In this document: positions 37,901 to 52,900 of the stretch, in pieces
Layout: every line of letters begins with the position of its first letter
Numbering within the stretch: position 1 is the first letter of the stretch
From: Liolophura sinensis
Lineage: Eukaryota; Mollusca; Polyplacophora; Chitonida; Chitonidae
Reading direction: 5' to 3'
Length of the DNA: 64,000 nucleotides
NCBI RefSeq assembly: GCF_032854445.1
Contig: NC_088295.1
Span: 77,092,028-77,156,027 of the forward strand
Notes under the pieces: generated by a model
Seen by the model: only the letters and a program-made list of their open reading frames with translations
Database searches by the model: none
Told to the model about the DNA's origin: nothing
Position numbers and translations under genes: made by a program

Positions 37901-40900
37901 TGTGGTTAAAAACCCGTATAAGCTGATGTCTGTGTTAGACAAGCACGGCAAAACCATAGGCATTGTGTGGGTAAAAGCCCCAATATGCTGACGTCTACTC
38001 AAACCCTAGGGTACAAAATCATTATCCCATATATGCCGAAGGTTAGACCATTACTACAAAAGCACAGGGATTGTGTGGGTAAAAGCCCCTACATGCTGAC
38101 GTCTACGCAAACACTAGCTTACGCCATCACTAGGTCCTATATGCTGATGTTTACGCAAAAACTGTTGGCGTTGGCGGTTAGACCCTTGCTACAAAACTAC
38201 AGAGATTGTTTGTTAAAAACAAACATATGCTGACAGTTAGACCATTACTACAAAACTTCGGGATTGTTTGTTGAAAACCAATTTTTGCTGGCGGTTAGAC
38301 CATCACTACAAAACTAAAGGGATTGTTTGTTCTAAACTAATATATGCTGACGGATAGACCATTACTACAAAACTACAGGGATTGTTTGTTAAAAAACCAG
38401 TATATTCTCGCGGTTAGACGATTACTAAAAAAACTACAGGGGTTGTTAGTTAAAAACCAGTGTATGCTGGCGGTTAGACCCTCACTACAAATCTACAGGG
38501 ATTGTTTGTTAAAAACCAATATATTGTGGCCATTAGAATCAAACTATAGGGATTGTTTGTTAAAAGCCAATATATGCTGGCAGTTAGGCAAACACTACAA
38601 AAGTACAGGGATTGTTTGTTAAAAACCAGTGTATGCTGTCGGTTAGACCCTCACTACGAAACTACAAGGATTGTTTGTTATAAACCAATATATGCTGACG
38701 GATAGACATTACTACAAACTACAGGGATTGTTTGTTAAAAACCAGTATATTCTGGCGATTAGACCCTTACTACAAATTTATAGGGATTGTTTGTTAAAAA
38801 CAAATATATGCCGAAGGTTAGACCATTACTACAAAACTACAGGGATTGTATATTCTGACGGACAAGGCGTTACTACAAAAATACAGTGATTGTTACAAAC
38901 TATTGCACTGTGACGGTTAGATCCTAATTACAAAACTATAGGGATTGTTTGTTAAAAACCAGCATATTCTGGCGATTAGACCATTACTACAAAACTATAG
39001 GGATTGTTTGTTAAAAAGCTAAATATGTTGGCGGTTAGCTCCTACTACAAAACTATAGGGATTGTTTGTTAATATTGATTACATGGTGGGAGTTAGACCA
39101 TTACTACAAAAATACAGGGATCACTTGTTAAAAGCCAGTATATTCTGGCGGCTAGACCATTACTACAAAACTGCAGGGATTGTTTGTTAAAAACTAATGT
39201 ATGCTGTCGGTTAGGCAAACACTCTAAAACTACAGGGATTGTTTGTTAAAAATCAATATATTCTGGCGGTTAGAACCTTACTATAAATCTACAGGGATTG
39301 TTTGTTAAAAACCAATATATTCTGGCGGTTAGACCATCACTACAAAACTACAGGGATTATTTGTTAACGACCAAGGTATGCTGGCGGTTAGATCCTCACT
39401 ACAAAACTACATGGATTATTTGTTAAAGACCAGTGTATGTTGGCGGTTAGAACATCACTACAAAACTACAGGGATTATTTGTTAAAGGCCAGTGTGTGTT
39501 GGCTGTTAGAACTTTACTACAGAACTACAGGGATTGTTTGTTAAATACCAGTGTATGTTGGCGGTTAGACCATCACTACAAAACTACAGGGATTATTTGT
39601 TAAAGACCAGTGTATGTTGGCTGTTAGAACTTTACTACAGAAATACAGGGATTGTTTGTTAAATACCAGTGTATGTTGGCGGTTAGACCATCACTACAAA
39701 ACTACAGGGATTATTTGTTAAAAATCAATATATTCTGGCGGTTAGAACCTTACTACAGAAATACAGGGATTGTTTGTTAAAAACCAGTGTATGCTGGCGG
39801 TTAGACCATCACTACAAAACTACAGGGATTATTTGTTAAAAATCAGTGTATGTTGGCTGTTGGAACCTTACTACAGAAATACAGGGATTATTTGTTAAAG
39901 ACCAGTGTATGTTGGCGGTTAGATCCTCACTACAAAACTACAGGGATTATTTGTTAAATACCAGTGTATGTTGGCGGTTAGACCCTCACTACAAAACTAC
40001 AGGGATTATTTGTTAAAAACCAGTGTATGCTGGCGGTTAGACCATCACTACAAAATTACAGGGATTATTTGTTAAAAACCAGTGTATGTTGGCTGTTAAA
40101 ACTTTACTACAGAACTACAGGGATTGTTTGTTAAAGACCAGTGTATGTTGGCGATCAGACCATCACTACAAAACTACAGGGATTATCTGTTAAATACCAG
40201 TGTATGTTGGCGGTTAGACCCTCACTACAAAACTACAGGGATTATTTGTTAAAGACCAGTGTATGCTGGCGGTTAGACCATCACTACAAAACTACAGGGA
40301 TTATTTGTTAAATACCAGTTTATGTTGGCTGTTAGAACTTTACTACAAAACTACAGGGATTGTTTGTTAAAGACCAGTGTATGTTGGCGGTTAGATCATC
40401 ACTACAAAACTACAGGGATTGTTTGTTAAAGACCAGTGTATGTTGGCGGTTAGATCCTCACTACAAAACTACAGGGTTTATTTGTTAAAAACCAGTGTAT
40501 GTTGGCGGTTAGACCATCACTACAAAACTACAAAGATTATTTGTTAAATACCAGTGTATGTTGGCTGTTAAAACTTTACTACAGAACTACAGGGATTATT
40601 TGTTAAAGACCAGTGTATGTTGGCTGTTAGAACTTTACTACAGAACTACAGGGATTGTTTGTTAAAGACCAGTGTATGTTGGCGGTTAGACCATCACTAC
40701 AAAACTACAGGGATTATTTGTTAAAGACCAGTGTATGCTGGCGGTTAGACCATCACTACAAAACTACAGGGATTATTTGTTAAATACCAGTTTATGTTGG
40801 CTGTTAGAACTTTACTACAAAACTACAGGGATTGTTTGTTAAAGACCAGTGTATGTTGGCGGTTAGACCATCACTACAAAACTACAGGGATTATTTGTTA

Positions 40901-43900
40901 AAGACCATTGTATGCTGTCTGTTAGAACCTTACTACAAAACTACCGGGATTGTTAAAAACCAATATATGCTGGCGGTTATTCAAACATTACAAAACTACA
41001 AAGATTGTTTGTTAAAGACTAATATTTGCTGATGATTAGATTTATTTATTTGTTTCCCTTACCATTTATGCCAATTATAGGTTTATTCCTTGGGGGCTTT
41101 TGATAACATTTACGCCGTACGTTAACAGGCAGCTTGTTATTGAAGTTCTGTCATGTCTAACATAATTGCAATCCTGCTATGGCTAGGTCTGTGCTATGTA
41201 CAGGTGCTAAACTTTGCGAAACCTACATTATTATGTGTGATTTTTTGGCTGGAATGGCATGTTTTATCGGATTACATTGTTTCTTTATTTTCAGACGTTG
41301 ATGAATGTGCCTTGGTGAGCTGTAGTCAAGAATGCTCTAACAGCGATGGAGGATTTAGCTGTCGCTGTCGCTCAGGATATAAGCTTCTCTCTGACAAATT
41401 TACCTGCGAAAGTTAGTAAACGCATCGAACAATCACAGTAAACGTCTCGATCAATCAAAGTAAACGTCTCAAACTATCAAAGTAAACGCCTCGAAGAATC
41501 AAAGTATGAGCCTCGAACTATCAAAGTAAACGCCTCAGACCATCAAAGTAAACGTCTTAAACAGTCAAAGTAAACACCTCAAACAATCAAAGTAAACGTC
41601 TTAAACAGTCAATGTAAAGGCATTGAAAAATCCCATTTCATTAAACGAGTAAAAATATTGCCTTTGTTTTGACAGCAGTAGAATGGGGACTTTGGATAAA
41701 TAACGTTTTTGGAGAAGTCATTTGTTCGTGTTTATTATGTGGTGGCAATATGCTGGGTATTCTGCAGAAGCTTATTTTGTTTTCATGTAAATGTTCACCG
41801 GTTAGTATGGCGGGTATCATTGACTAGTAGGGAAGGTGTCACTGACTGATGTGGTGGGTAACACTAGCTAGTAACACTCGTTAGTATGGCGGGTATCCCT
41901 GGCTACTTGGCTACTATGACGGGTATTACCGAATAACATGGCGGCCTTCACTGGCTAGTATGGCGGGTATCACTGGCTGGCATGACGGGTATCACTGGCT
42001 AGTATGGCGGGTGTCACTGGCTAGTATGGAAGGTATCACTGACTAAAATGGCGGGTATCACTGGTTAGTATGGAAGGTATCATTGACTGATATGGCGGGT
42101 ATCACCGGCTAGTATGGCGGGTATCACTGGCTAGTATGGAAGGTGTCACTGACTGATATGGCGGGTAACACTGGCTAGTATGACGGGTGTCACTGACTGA
42201 TATGGCGGGTAGCACTGAACAATATGACGGCCTTCACTGGCTACTATGAAAGGTATCACTGGCTGTTATGACGGGTATCACTAGCTAGTATGGCGGGTAT
42301 CACTGGCTAGTATGGAAGGTATCACTGACTATATTGGCGGGTATCACTGGCTAGTATGGAAGGTATCACTGACTGATATGGCGGGTATCACTAGCTAGTA
42401 TGGCGAGTGTCACTGGCTAGTATGGAAGGTATCACTGACTGATATGGCGGGTATCACCAGCTAGTATGGCGGGTATCACTAACTAGTATGACAGGGTATC
42501 ATTGGCTTGTATGGCGTGAAGCACTGCCTAGTGTGGAAGGTATCACTGACTAATATGGCGGGTATCGCTGGCTGGTATGGCGGGTATCACTGGCTGGTAT
42601 GGAAGGTATAACTGGCTAGTATGGCGAGTATCACTGGCTGGTATGACTGGTAGCTCTGGCATGTATGGCGGGTATCACTGGCTAGTATGGAAAGTATCAC
42701 TGGTTAGTACGACGGGTATAACGGGCTAGCGTGACGGGTATCACCGGGTATAACTTTTAAAGGGTATAAAAGCTCTATTCCGGATTTTAGGGGGATACTG
42801 AGTCAGTGCTCTACTAAGCATTTTGTTTTTAATACTTTTTTTTGCAATGAAATGGTTACCGTTGTGCTCGGGTACATGTAAGTGTATTGAAGTGTATTGT
42901 AATATTTTTATACAGAGTGTGACGGTTTGCACTGGGGCGATAATTGTGCCAGTGAGTGCAACTGCACCGAGAATGCTGAGAGGTGCGACAACCTCAAAGG
43001 GTGTGTGTGCAAACCGGGCTGGCAGGGCGCTGACTGTGACGAAGATGTGAACGAGTGTGACGATAAACAGTGTAAGCTGTTAGAGGAGTGTGTCAACTTG
43101 CCTGGGAGCTATGAGTGTGTCTGCTTGGACGGTTACAAGCCTGTGGCAGGAGACTGTAAAGGTAGGCTAAGATCTAGACCAATAAGATCTAATAAGACCA
43201 ATCTACATCTCGCATAAACATACTGTACTGTATTAAATGATTTTGTATGAATTAAATCCAATGGGTAATTATTACAGCTTTATAGGAAACGTATTTTCAA
43301 TATTTTTACAAAGAAATTAAGATCTTTGATAAACGTACAGTTCTTTATCAAGTCCATGCCCCTAACAACAATACCATGAAGAAATTCGTGAAACTGTTCA
43401 GTAAACAAGATTTCATTTAGGAGAACATTTGTCTCTGTGATCGGTATCTTGTAAAACCAAATTTTTCAGACATTGATGAGTGTGCCAGTGACCTGCTGCA
43501 TACCTGTGTGTATGACTGTGTGAATGTAGCTGGCCACTTTTTGTGTAAGTGCCCTGCCGGCTACACGGGAAACGGCACGACTTGTGAAGGTACGTAACCA
43601 TGGTTACCATGCTGTATGTTCAACTCCTTGTCATCTCTGAGATGTCGACGTTAAAAAAGTCATAATTAATGGAGAAATTATATAAACATTTCTTCATCAT
43701 AGCATTATGAAATAATACTAGAAAAACATGGTATGCGTAATCCGAAAAATGCGAGTATAAATCATATATGAACATTTCGACTGTGGTCTCCCCTCTACCT
43801 GTTTGTGCAGATATTGATGAATGCACCGAGCTGGTTCCAGACTGTGACCACAAGTGTGTTAACACAAAAGGGAGTTACAACTGTGAGTGTTATATTGGCC

Positions 43901-46900
43901 ATGAGCTGGCAGATGACCGGAAGTCCTGTGTCGATGGTATGTTAAGCTTTTTGTTATAATCAAGTAAACAGTGACCGTTTGCTGCAGGTATTGCTACCCC
44001 ACAGTTACACGTAAACACTATGCTTGTTGCCATAATGTAAACACTATTGCCAGTGTCAAGAAACGCTGTTCACAGATATCAGTTATAAAATGCCAGTGTC
44101 AAGAAATGCTGTTCACAAATATCATTTATAAAATGCCAGTGTCAAGAAACGCTGTTCATAGATATCAGTTATAAAACGCCAGTGAACGTTATTCCCAGCA
44201 GCAGCGTTAGCTATAAGAGCTTTCATTCTTAACAACTTCGAGACTTCCGTTAGCACACATCTTATATGTTTTATAACAAACATATATGTTTTACAGTATT
44301 GGCTATGAACAGATTGCATTTAAATATTTTAATAACAGTTGTATTTGTAACAGCCTATTTTCATACAACGGGCGATACCATTATTTTAAGTTTCTTTTAA
44401 GATTTGATTGCTAGGCACATCATATATCAGCCAGTCGCCTTGCTATCGAACACACAGACTTTCTGGAAGTTCCAGGCAGGTTGGTTGTTTTAAGAGACAT
44501 ATCATATGATATGTTTGTTACTTTTTCAGTGGATAAGCTCTGTGAGAGCAGTGGAAAGACCTGTAACCAGATTTGCATCGTAAATGAAACTACGTCCCAA
44601 GCCCAATGTTTATGCAGTCCGGGCTACGAACTGTTGAACGCGACCTTCTGCCAAGGTATATCTTTGTTGATAAAAGAAAAGTAAAGGATAAGTCTATATT
44701 AAAAAAACTTCTCACCATTCTGCCCTCATTTATATATCTTTATTTTAATTTATTGTGGTTGTCAAATTGTGAAAATCGGTGAATCCAATCATAGCACCTT
44801 GGCTTTCTATAATTGTCAGTAAAAATATATATTTGTTTTCATATCAAACTGTGATATATCATATTATATTTTTTTCTTGTTCAGTCCACTTTCCTGACAA
44901 TTTCATGGCCAAACAGGCCAAACAGGTAACATTTTGCCTCCTGGAGGCTGTGTTTTGCCATATACCTGATAAGGTCTTGCCTGAACAGATGAGAAGTAGA
45001 CTTTCATTCAATAGTTATGTTCTGCCACATTCCTGCAGATTCATGTCCAAGCACCTTAAGCACAATTTAAACTGGGGTCTCTTGAGGATGAAGAACATGT
45101 TATATACTCAGCCACATTCCTACAGATTCAAGTCCAAGCACGTTAAGCAGAATTTAAACTGGGGTCTCTTGAGGATGAAGAAAAGGTTATATACTCAGCC
45201 ACATTCCTGCAGATTCATGTCCAAACACGTTAAGCAGAATTTAAACTGGGGTCTCTTGAGGATGAAGAAAAGGTTATGTACTCAGCCACATTCCTGCAGA
45301 TTCATATCCAAACACGTTAAGCAGAATTTAAACTGGGGTCTCTTGAGGATGAAGAACATGTTATATACTCAGCCACATTCCTACAGATTCAAGTCCAAGC
45401 ACGTTAAGCAGAATTTAAACTGGGGTCTCTTGAGGATGAAGAAAAGGTTATATACTCAGCCACATTCCTGCAGATTCATGTCCAAACACGTTAAGCAGAA
45501 TTTAAACTGGGGTCTCTTGAGGATGAAGAACATGTTATATACTCAGCCACATTCCTGCAGATTCAAGTCCAAGCACGTTAAGCAGAATTTAAACTGGGGT
45601 CTCTTGAGGATGAAGAAAAGGTTATATACTCAGCCACATTCCTGCAGATTCATGTCCAAACACGTTAAGCAGAAATTAAACTGGGGTCTCTTGGGATGAA
45701 GAACATGTTATATACTCAGCCACATTCCTGCAGATTCATGTCCAAGCACGTTAAGCAGAATTTAAACTGGGGTCTCTTGAGGATGAAGAAAAGGTTATAT
45801 ACTCAGCCACATTCCTGCAGATTCATGTCCAAACACGTTAAGCAGAAATTAAACTGGGGTCTCTTGAGGATGAAGAACATGTTATATACTCAGCCACATT
45901 CCTACAGATTCAAGTCCAAGCACGTTAAGCAGAATTTAAACTGGGGTCTCTTGAGGATGAAGAAAAGGTTATATACTCAGCCACATTCCTGCAGATTCAT
46001 GTCCAAACACGTTAAGCAGAAATTAAACTGGGGTCTCTTGGGAATGAAGAACATGTTATATACTCAGCCACATTCGTACAAATTCATGTCCAAGCACGTT
46101 AAGCAGAATTTAAACTAGAGTTCTTGAAGATATCTGTACATTTGTCTACAGATATCGACGAATGTGACCATAATCTTTGCAATGATAAGTGTACAAACAC
46201 GGACGGTGGTTACACATGTGCCTGTGGTAATGGCTATCAACTCTCCAATGACCAAAAGACGTGCGAAGGTAAGTCTGAAATACAAAACTTTTGTTTGTAA
46301 CACAATCTTTCTGTTCACAGACGGGCTTCACTGTCCCCTGTCGACATTGTCTTCCTATATATATAGATATATTTCTAATGTATGCTTTTAAATTTGGGGG
46401 GGGGGGGGGGTCAAAATATGAATATGTAAACAATGGAAAGTGATAAACGGTTAAAATTTTTGTCCTTCTCTCATTGTAATAACAAATTGTGGAAATGACT
46501 GATCAGGGCTCATGTAGGTGAAATGGCTTCAAACAGATCACATAAACGTGTTGACTCTGACTCTCAAGAGCTAGATGCGTCGACTCTTCATCTGGTGAAG
46601 TTGGCACTACCTAACTACCTTGTTTTGCAGCTTTTTGCTTGCGCCTTTCCCACGTCAGTTAGGTGGTAGCTGACTCCATGCATGCAACCCATTTTCTTCA
46701 GGCTAAAACCTGATCACTGCCCTGTCAGATCAAACAAACCCTGATCAAATAAATAGATGAATGGCTCTAATTTTTCCCGGTGTTCTGCAACACCAAACTT
46801 GTTCCCATTGTATGTACGTGTGTATGCAGGTGGTTTGTTAATCCTTATGCGTGTGCAGTAAAACACCGAAATACTGAGTGACAATGAAGCTATGGGCTTC

Positions 46901-49900
46901 GGTTTAACACTACATGTACTTGTGTATGTCTGAATGCGTTGTGGAATAATAAATTAATATATAAGATCACAGGTGTGCTGAATGAAGATTACTTCTTTGT
47001 CGCCATCTTTGGGTGAAAGTTTTTATTCATATATGTCCATCACAAAGCACTCTGTATATTTATTTTTGTGTCCCCTGAGGAAAGAATCAGTACCAATTTC
47101 CACAGAACTTCAAAAATTGATTTTTCGTAAAAATATACTTGGCCATATAAAAACAAGTGGAAAACAAAATTTGAATTTATGAAATGTTGTGTATCTTGGT
47201 CCAGCAAAATATTCGTAATAAACATTGTTTGTGAACAGCATGCGACGATTACCACTACGGTGAAGGCTGCAGTCTGGAATGTAACTGTGCGCCCCATGGA
47301 AAATGTAACAACACTGAGGGGTGTGTATGCAGTTCTGGGTGGGAGGGGACACACTGTGAAAAAGATGTCAAGGAATGTGATGACAAATCTAAATGTGATC
47401 AAGAGAAACTGTGTGTTGAGCTGTTGGGTTCCCACAGATGTGACTGCCCGCCCGGCAAGAAGATGCTAACGAACGAAACATGTGCTAGTAAGTTAGGGAA
47501 ATATATTGTCATATGGATTGGTTAGATAAGTGCGCAAAGATATATGAAGGATATTGTACAAGGTAGTTTTTGTGGAGGATAAGACTTAAAGTGTTAAACG
47601 TTGTTGTGGAAATGGATCTTGCGATTATCGACTTGGAACGCACTTTACGGACTACGAATGGTATAGGAATGTCGGACTTGACGTTTATATTTAACTGTTT
47701 TGTCTTCTCTTTCTTTAATTACCTCTCGATAAAGAAATCATCATATAATATTCAAACTTCGTAGTACAGTATTCCATTTATACGGTACACCGACCATTTT
47801 TGTATGGATTTTATGAGGTAAGATGTCAATCAGTTATTGCCAATCGTGTAATAACTGATGTAATATATCCAAGTTTGAAGCAATGTTGCTACATGTATTC
47901 AATGAGAAAATCCTACTGTTTCACAGCTATGAATCAATTTTATGTGTAACAAATATACCGTATATATAAAATTCGACTCCATCATTCATCTATCAGGACA
48001 AATGTGTAGTTTCCTTATCATTAAAGCTGATATATTGTCTTATGATGACTTGTAGATATTAATGAATGTAGCGAGGGAACTCATGAATGTGCCCAGATTT
48101 GTGAAGACAACGACGAAAGTTACACATGCCGATGTTACCCAGGGTACAGGAGTCCTGCAGGCAACGATCGAGTTTGTGACGGTAACTATATCCTACGATA
48201 CCAGTGTTTTCTTTTAATCCTTGATCATGTGGGAGTGTGAAAGGCAATGACGCTTTGAACATATTTTTAAAGATAACGGCATAATGTTTCTGGATTACAA
48301 TCATTGTAATCCAAGACGATTACAGTCAAATTGATTCGTTTCCATTCGAGTCTACAAGGATCTTACCTCTTACATAATGGATAAGATTGCTTCCCCAAAT
48401 TCAGTCGAAAGTATCTGTCAGAACATACTTCTGAAAAGGGAAAAGATTAAAGAATATGGTTCTTACCAGTAATTTATTTGATTAGTGTATAGCCGTACTC
48501 CCCAGTCAGTAAGGCAGAACATGTATTGACGTAAATGTCCACCGTTTTCCGCCTTACCTTGAATATATGTATAACGTTCAGGAATAGTTAGAATTTTTTT
48601 TTAAAAATGATAATGTACCCGGTCTTGTTTCGCCAGACATCGACGAATGTGCAGAGGGCCACTTTTGCGAGTCCAACTGTATAAACACAGACGGTAGCTA
48701 CACGTGTACATGCCCCCTAAACTTCTTCTTGGCCGAGGACAAGCTGAAGTGTGTTAAAGGTAACCCATTCTGCCATGTCACCACTAGGCAGTTAAACGAA
48801 GGCATTCATGGAGTCAAACTCCAACCAAATAAATAAATAAATAAATAAATAACTACAAAGTTGATGATATAGAGCCATCTTTATTCTCTTTTACCAAAAA
48901 CTTCAGACTCTTTGCATATATCTACGACTTCAGAACAATGACTTTGTCACCAAACACAAATAGGAATGATTCTTATTTTAAATGTCGGTCTGACAGCAAC
49001 CTGCGGATGGTCGTGGGTTTGCCCGGTTTCCTCCCACCATAATGCTGACCGCCGTCGTATGAGTGAAATATTTTTGAGTACAGCGTAAAACACCAATGAA
49101 ATAAATAAATATTTTGAATGTTTTGCTATGAACTATTTTCTGAGCTGTTGATTAGCACAGGGTCAGGGTAGTGAGTGTCTGGCGTATTGCAAGCTGTGTG
49201 AACACGCGACATCATGTGGTTGTATAGAAATGGTTGTCGTTGTTACCTTTAGTTTTAAACTGGTCTTTATATAGATATAGTGGTGGGATGGACAATGTGT
49301 TAGCAAAAGTGCTACCCCCCCCCCCCCCCACCCACCCACCCACCCACCCACCACCCTCACTCCCAAAATTCAGGACGGTAAAGGACAATCATAATTTTGT
49401 GATGTCTAAACAGCATTTTGATTAATTCTAGACATTTAACCTCTAATAAATTGCAGCTAACATCAATCAATTTTTACACCCATGGAGGAAGTTAAGCTGC
49501 TACTATGCAAACATTCACATGGACAGTAGCAATAAAACCCTGACTGAAATCAACTGGGAGGACGCCGAGTTTTTACTTGTGAGCATGCGCCAACTATCGC
49601 CATGTCGTCACTGCTTTCGTTTATATTCTCTGCATTGTTGTATTTTATGAAGTAGCTGTAGAGCGGGCGACGATTTCATTTTCTTAATCCACAGAGTGCA
49701 CCTCACTTGGAATGTGTAAGTTGACGAACTTTGCTGCTATCTTGTAACATCGTCTCTTTTTCTCCCTAGGATCCAACTACTCGCTTTGTGGTGACGCTAA
49801 ACTAGACTGCTCCTATGCATGTGACAGAAGCAGCGGAGGCTGTTTTTGTCCCAAGGAGCACGTGCTTGAACCGGATAAATTCTCCTGTAGACGTAAGTGG

Positions 49901-52900
49901 TGTTGTTGAAAATCGCTATATTATATGTAATGAATAATGTAGACGCGAGTGACGCAATTGTAAGTCTGTACGCGCGTGTATTAAATAATGTAGACGTTAG
50001 CGGCGCAAATGTAAGTCTGTATGTTCATGTAATGAATAATGTAGACGTGAACGGCGCAATTTTAAGTCTGTTTGTAGGCCCACGTGTAATGAATAATGTA
50101 GACGTGAACAGTGCAGTTGTAAGTCTGTTTGTAGGCCCACGTGTAATGAATAATTTAGACGCGAACCCCACAATTGCAAGCTTGATTATAGGCCGACGTG
50201 TAATGAATAATGTGGACATGCGCGGCGCAGTTCTAAGTCTGCATTTACATCTAATGAACAATGAATAAGGCACACGTGAGCGGCGCTATTGTAAGTCTGT
50301 ACGCGCGGGTATTAAATAATTCAGACGTGAGCAGCGCAAATGTAAGTCCATTTGCTCATGTAATGAATAATGTAGACGTGAGCGGCGCAATTTTGAGTCT
50401 GTTTGTAGGTCCACGTGTAATGAATAATGTAGACGTGAACTGCGCAGTTGTAAGTCTGTTTGTAGGCCCACGTGTAATGAATAATGTAGACGTGAACGGC
50501 ACAATTGTAAGTCTGTTTGTAGGCCCACATGAGCCGCCCAATTCTAAGTCTGTATTTACATCTAATGAACAACGAATAATGTATACAGGGGTGGCGCAGT
50601 TCTAAGTATGCATATACATCTAATGAACAATGAATAATGTAGACGTGAACGGCGCAATTATAAGTCTGTTTGTAGGCCCACATGAGCCGCCCAATTCTAA
50701 GTCTGTATTTCCATCTAATGAACAACGAATAATGTATACAGGAGTGGCGCAGTTCTAAGTATGCATATACATCTAATGAACAATGAATAATGTAGACGTG
50801 AACGGCGCAATTATAAGTCTGTTTGTAGGCCCACATGAGCCGCCCAATTCTAAGTCTGTATTTCCATCTAATGAACAACGAATAATGTATACAGGAGTGG
50901 CGCAGTTCTAAGTATGCATATACATCTAATGAACAGTGAATAATGTAGACGTGAACGGCGCAATTATAAGTATGTTTGTAGGCCCACGTGTAACGAATAA
51001 AGGTAGACGTGAACGGCACAGTTGTAAGCCTGTTTGTAGGCCAAGGTGTAATGAACAATGTAGACGTGAACCCCACAATTGTAAGTCTATTTGTAGGCCG
51101 ACGTGTAATGAATAATGTACACATGAGCGGCGCAATTCTAAGTCTGTATTCACATCTAATGAACAATGAATAATGTAGACAGGAGTAGCGCAATTCTAAG
51201 TCTGTACGTACATCTAAAGAACAATGAATAACGCAGACGTGAGCTCTACTGTGAGAATCTTAACCTTCTTCCCTATGCATAACGATAACTCACTCAGCTC
51301 GTAAATAAGAATGTAAGAAGATAAAGATTTCTCTTGCAAAACTAAACTGATGTTAGAATATTCGCATAAGGGCTGGCGTGCTTCGATTGGCAAACTCTTG
51401 ACCAGTGCCATCGCTGTTTCGAATCCACGTCTTGCTGTGCTTTTATGTCTGGGAATAATTCTGTTTCTTCCTTCCTGGTTGAAAACTGCATGATTTCCTG
51501 TTTAAAATAGCCTGCGACGACAAAATAATCTCTTAGATTATGCCCCTATTTGTGGTGTTGCTGTTACATATCGTTAACAGTGTATCTTCAGAACAGATTT
51601 AAAATGACGGTTCTGATGTCCAGAAGCCTTTTGAATACTGTTCATCTCCATTTCTGTCTCGTATGCTATGGATTTCAGCATATTTTTATGGATGCCTTGA
51701 TTAAGACACATCTCACTAATTTGTTAAGCAAATCTTCTAATTGTAATAGTTTAAACTGTCATCACGCCATCTTAATCTGTTCTTGACAGTGGAGAGATAC
51801 CGGGTTAAAGCCAAGATAACGTTTGATTTAGAGTTCACTAAGTCCCTAACGATGAAATACACAGATGAATACAAGAAGATGGTCTACGACATCCAGGAAG
51901 CGGTAAGTAGATTCAACGTTCAGTGAGCTGACCCGCGGCTGAGTAGTTAGGATGCTAACACAACACATCTCTTCCATAGGCTCTGCCCAGCTTCGTCCCA
52001 TAATCCTGGTCGCCGTTGGATAAATGAAATATTCCTGAGTGCTTCGTGAAACACCAATCAAGAAAAGAAGTAAATAATAACATTCAGCTCTTCTCTTGTA
52101 TATTTGACTCTGTGGTTCATCAAGCCATCCGATTTGGAATGCCATTCCTCAACGTAAAATGGACTTTTGATGAGACGCTTGTCACCTTGGACTTAATCTT
52201 TAATGAGTAGGATGGATTATCATCATTAAGGTAGAAGGGTGTTTCTTGTCGTACTATGCTTGTAGGTATGCACCTAGCCTGTGATTTAGAAGTATGTCAT
52301 GGATGTATTTGCGTGGTCTCCAATACAACATAGTGTGTCATGTTCGTCACTTTCAAATAATGATGTCAGCAACCTGCGGATGGTCGTGGGTTTCCCCCGG
52401 GCTCTGCCCGCTTTTCTCCCACCATAATGCTGATCGCCGTCGTATAAGTGAAATATTCTTGAGTACAGCATCAATCAAATAAATAAATAAATCATTCAAA
52501 TAATGAATTTAATCCAAATATAAGTATTTTTCCGAAAATGCATTTGTACCTGTTTCCCTGATTCATATACTGTAATGACATTTAACCATTGATGTCCCTT
52601 TGTCAAACTATCCTCTGCACTTCAAAACATGGCTATGAGCTTGTATAAACTTACATTTCAGCTGAGGATAATTTATAAAGACGTTCCAAACTTCTCCACT
52701 GTCCTCGTCACTAAGCTGGAGTAAGTATGAGTATGAATTAACTCCCTATATTTAGTATAAAACTCATGATTAGACACTGTGACTGTCGTGTGACGTGCAT
52801 GCAGCAAATTGCCGTTTCGTCTGCTTAATGAGGTGTTTGCTCTTAGTTACGATGATTATTTAACGTACAAGATTTCGTCATCAATTGTTGGTGTAAAAAT

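Noticed and set aside
37910-41035. CRISPR-like array
   Set aside because: Regular period, but the whole unit is repeated with no unique spacers, and the genome is a eukaryote; it is a minisatellite.
44779-46118. 306- and 140-codon open frames called as genes
   Set aside because: They are translations of the 87-bp satellite; flanking exons splice in phase without them. Kept as a finding because of the in-frame acceptor.
50321-51193. 290-codon open frame on the minus strand
   Set aside because: It lies wholly in the 57/153-bp satellite, whose periods are multiples of three; the protein is just a repeated satellite translation with no start context or domain.
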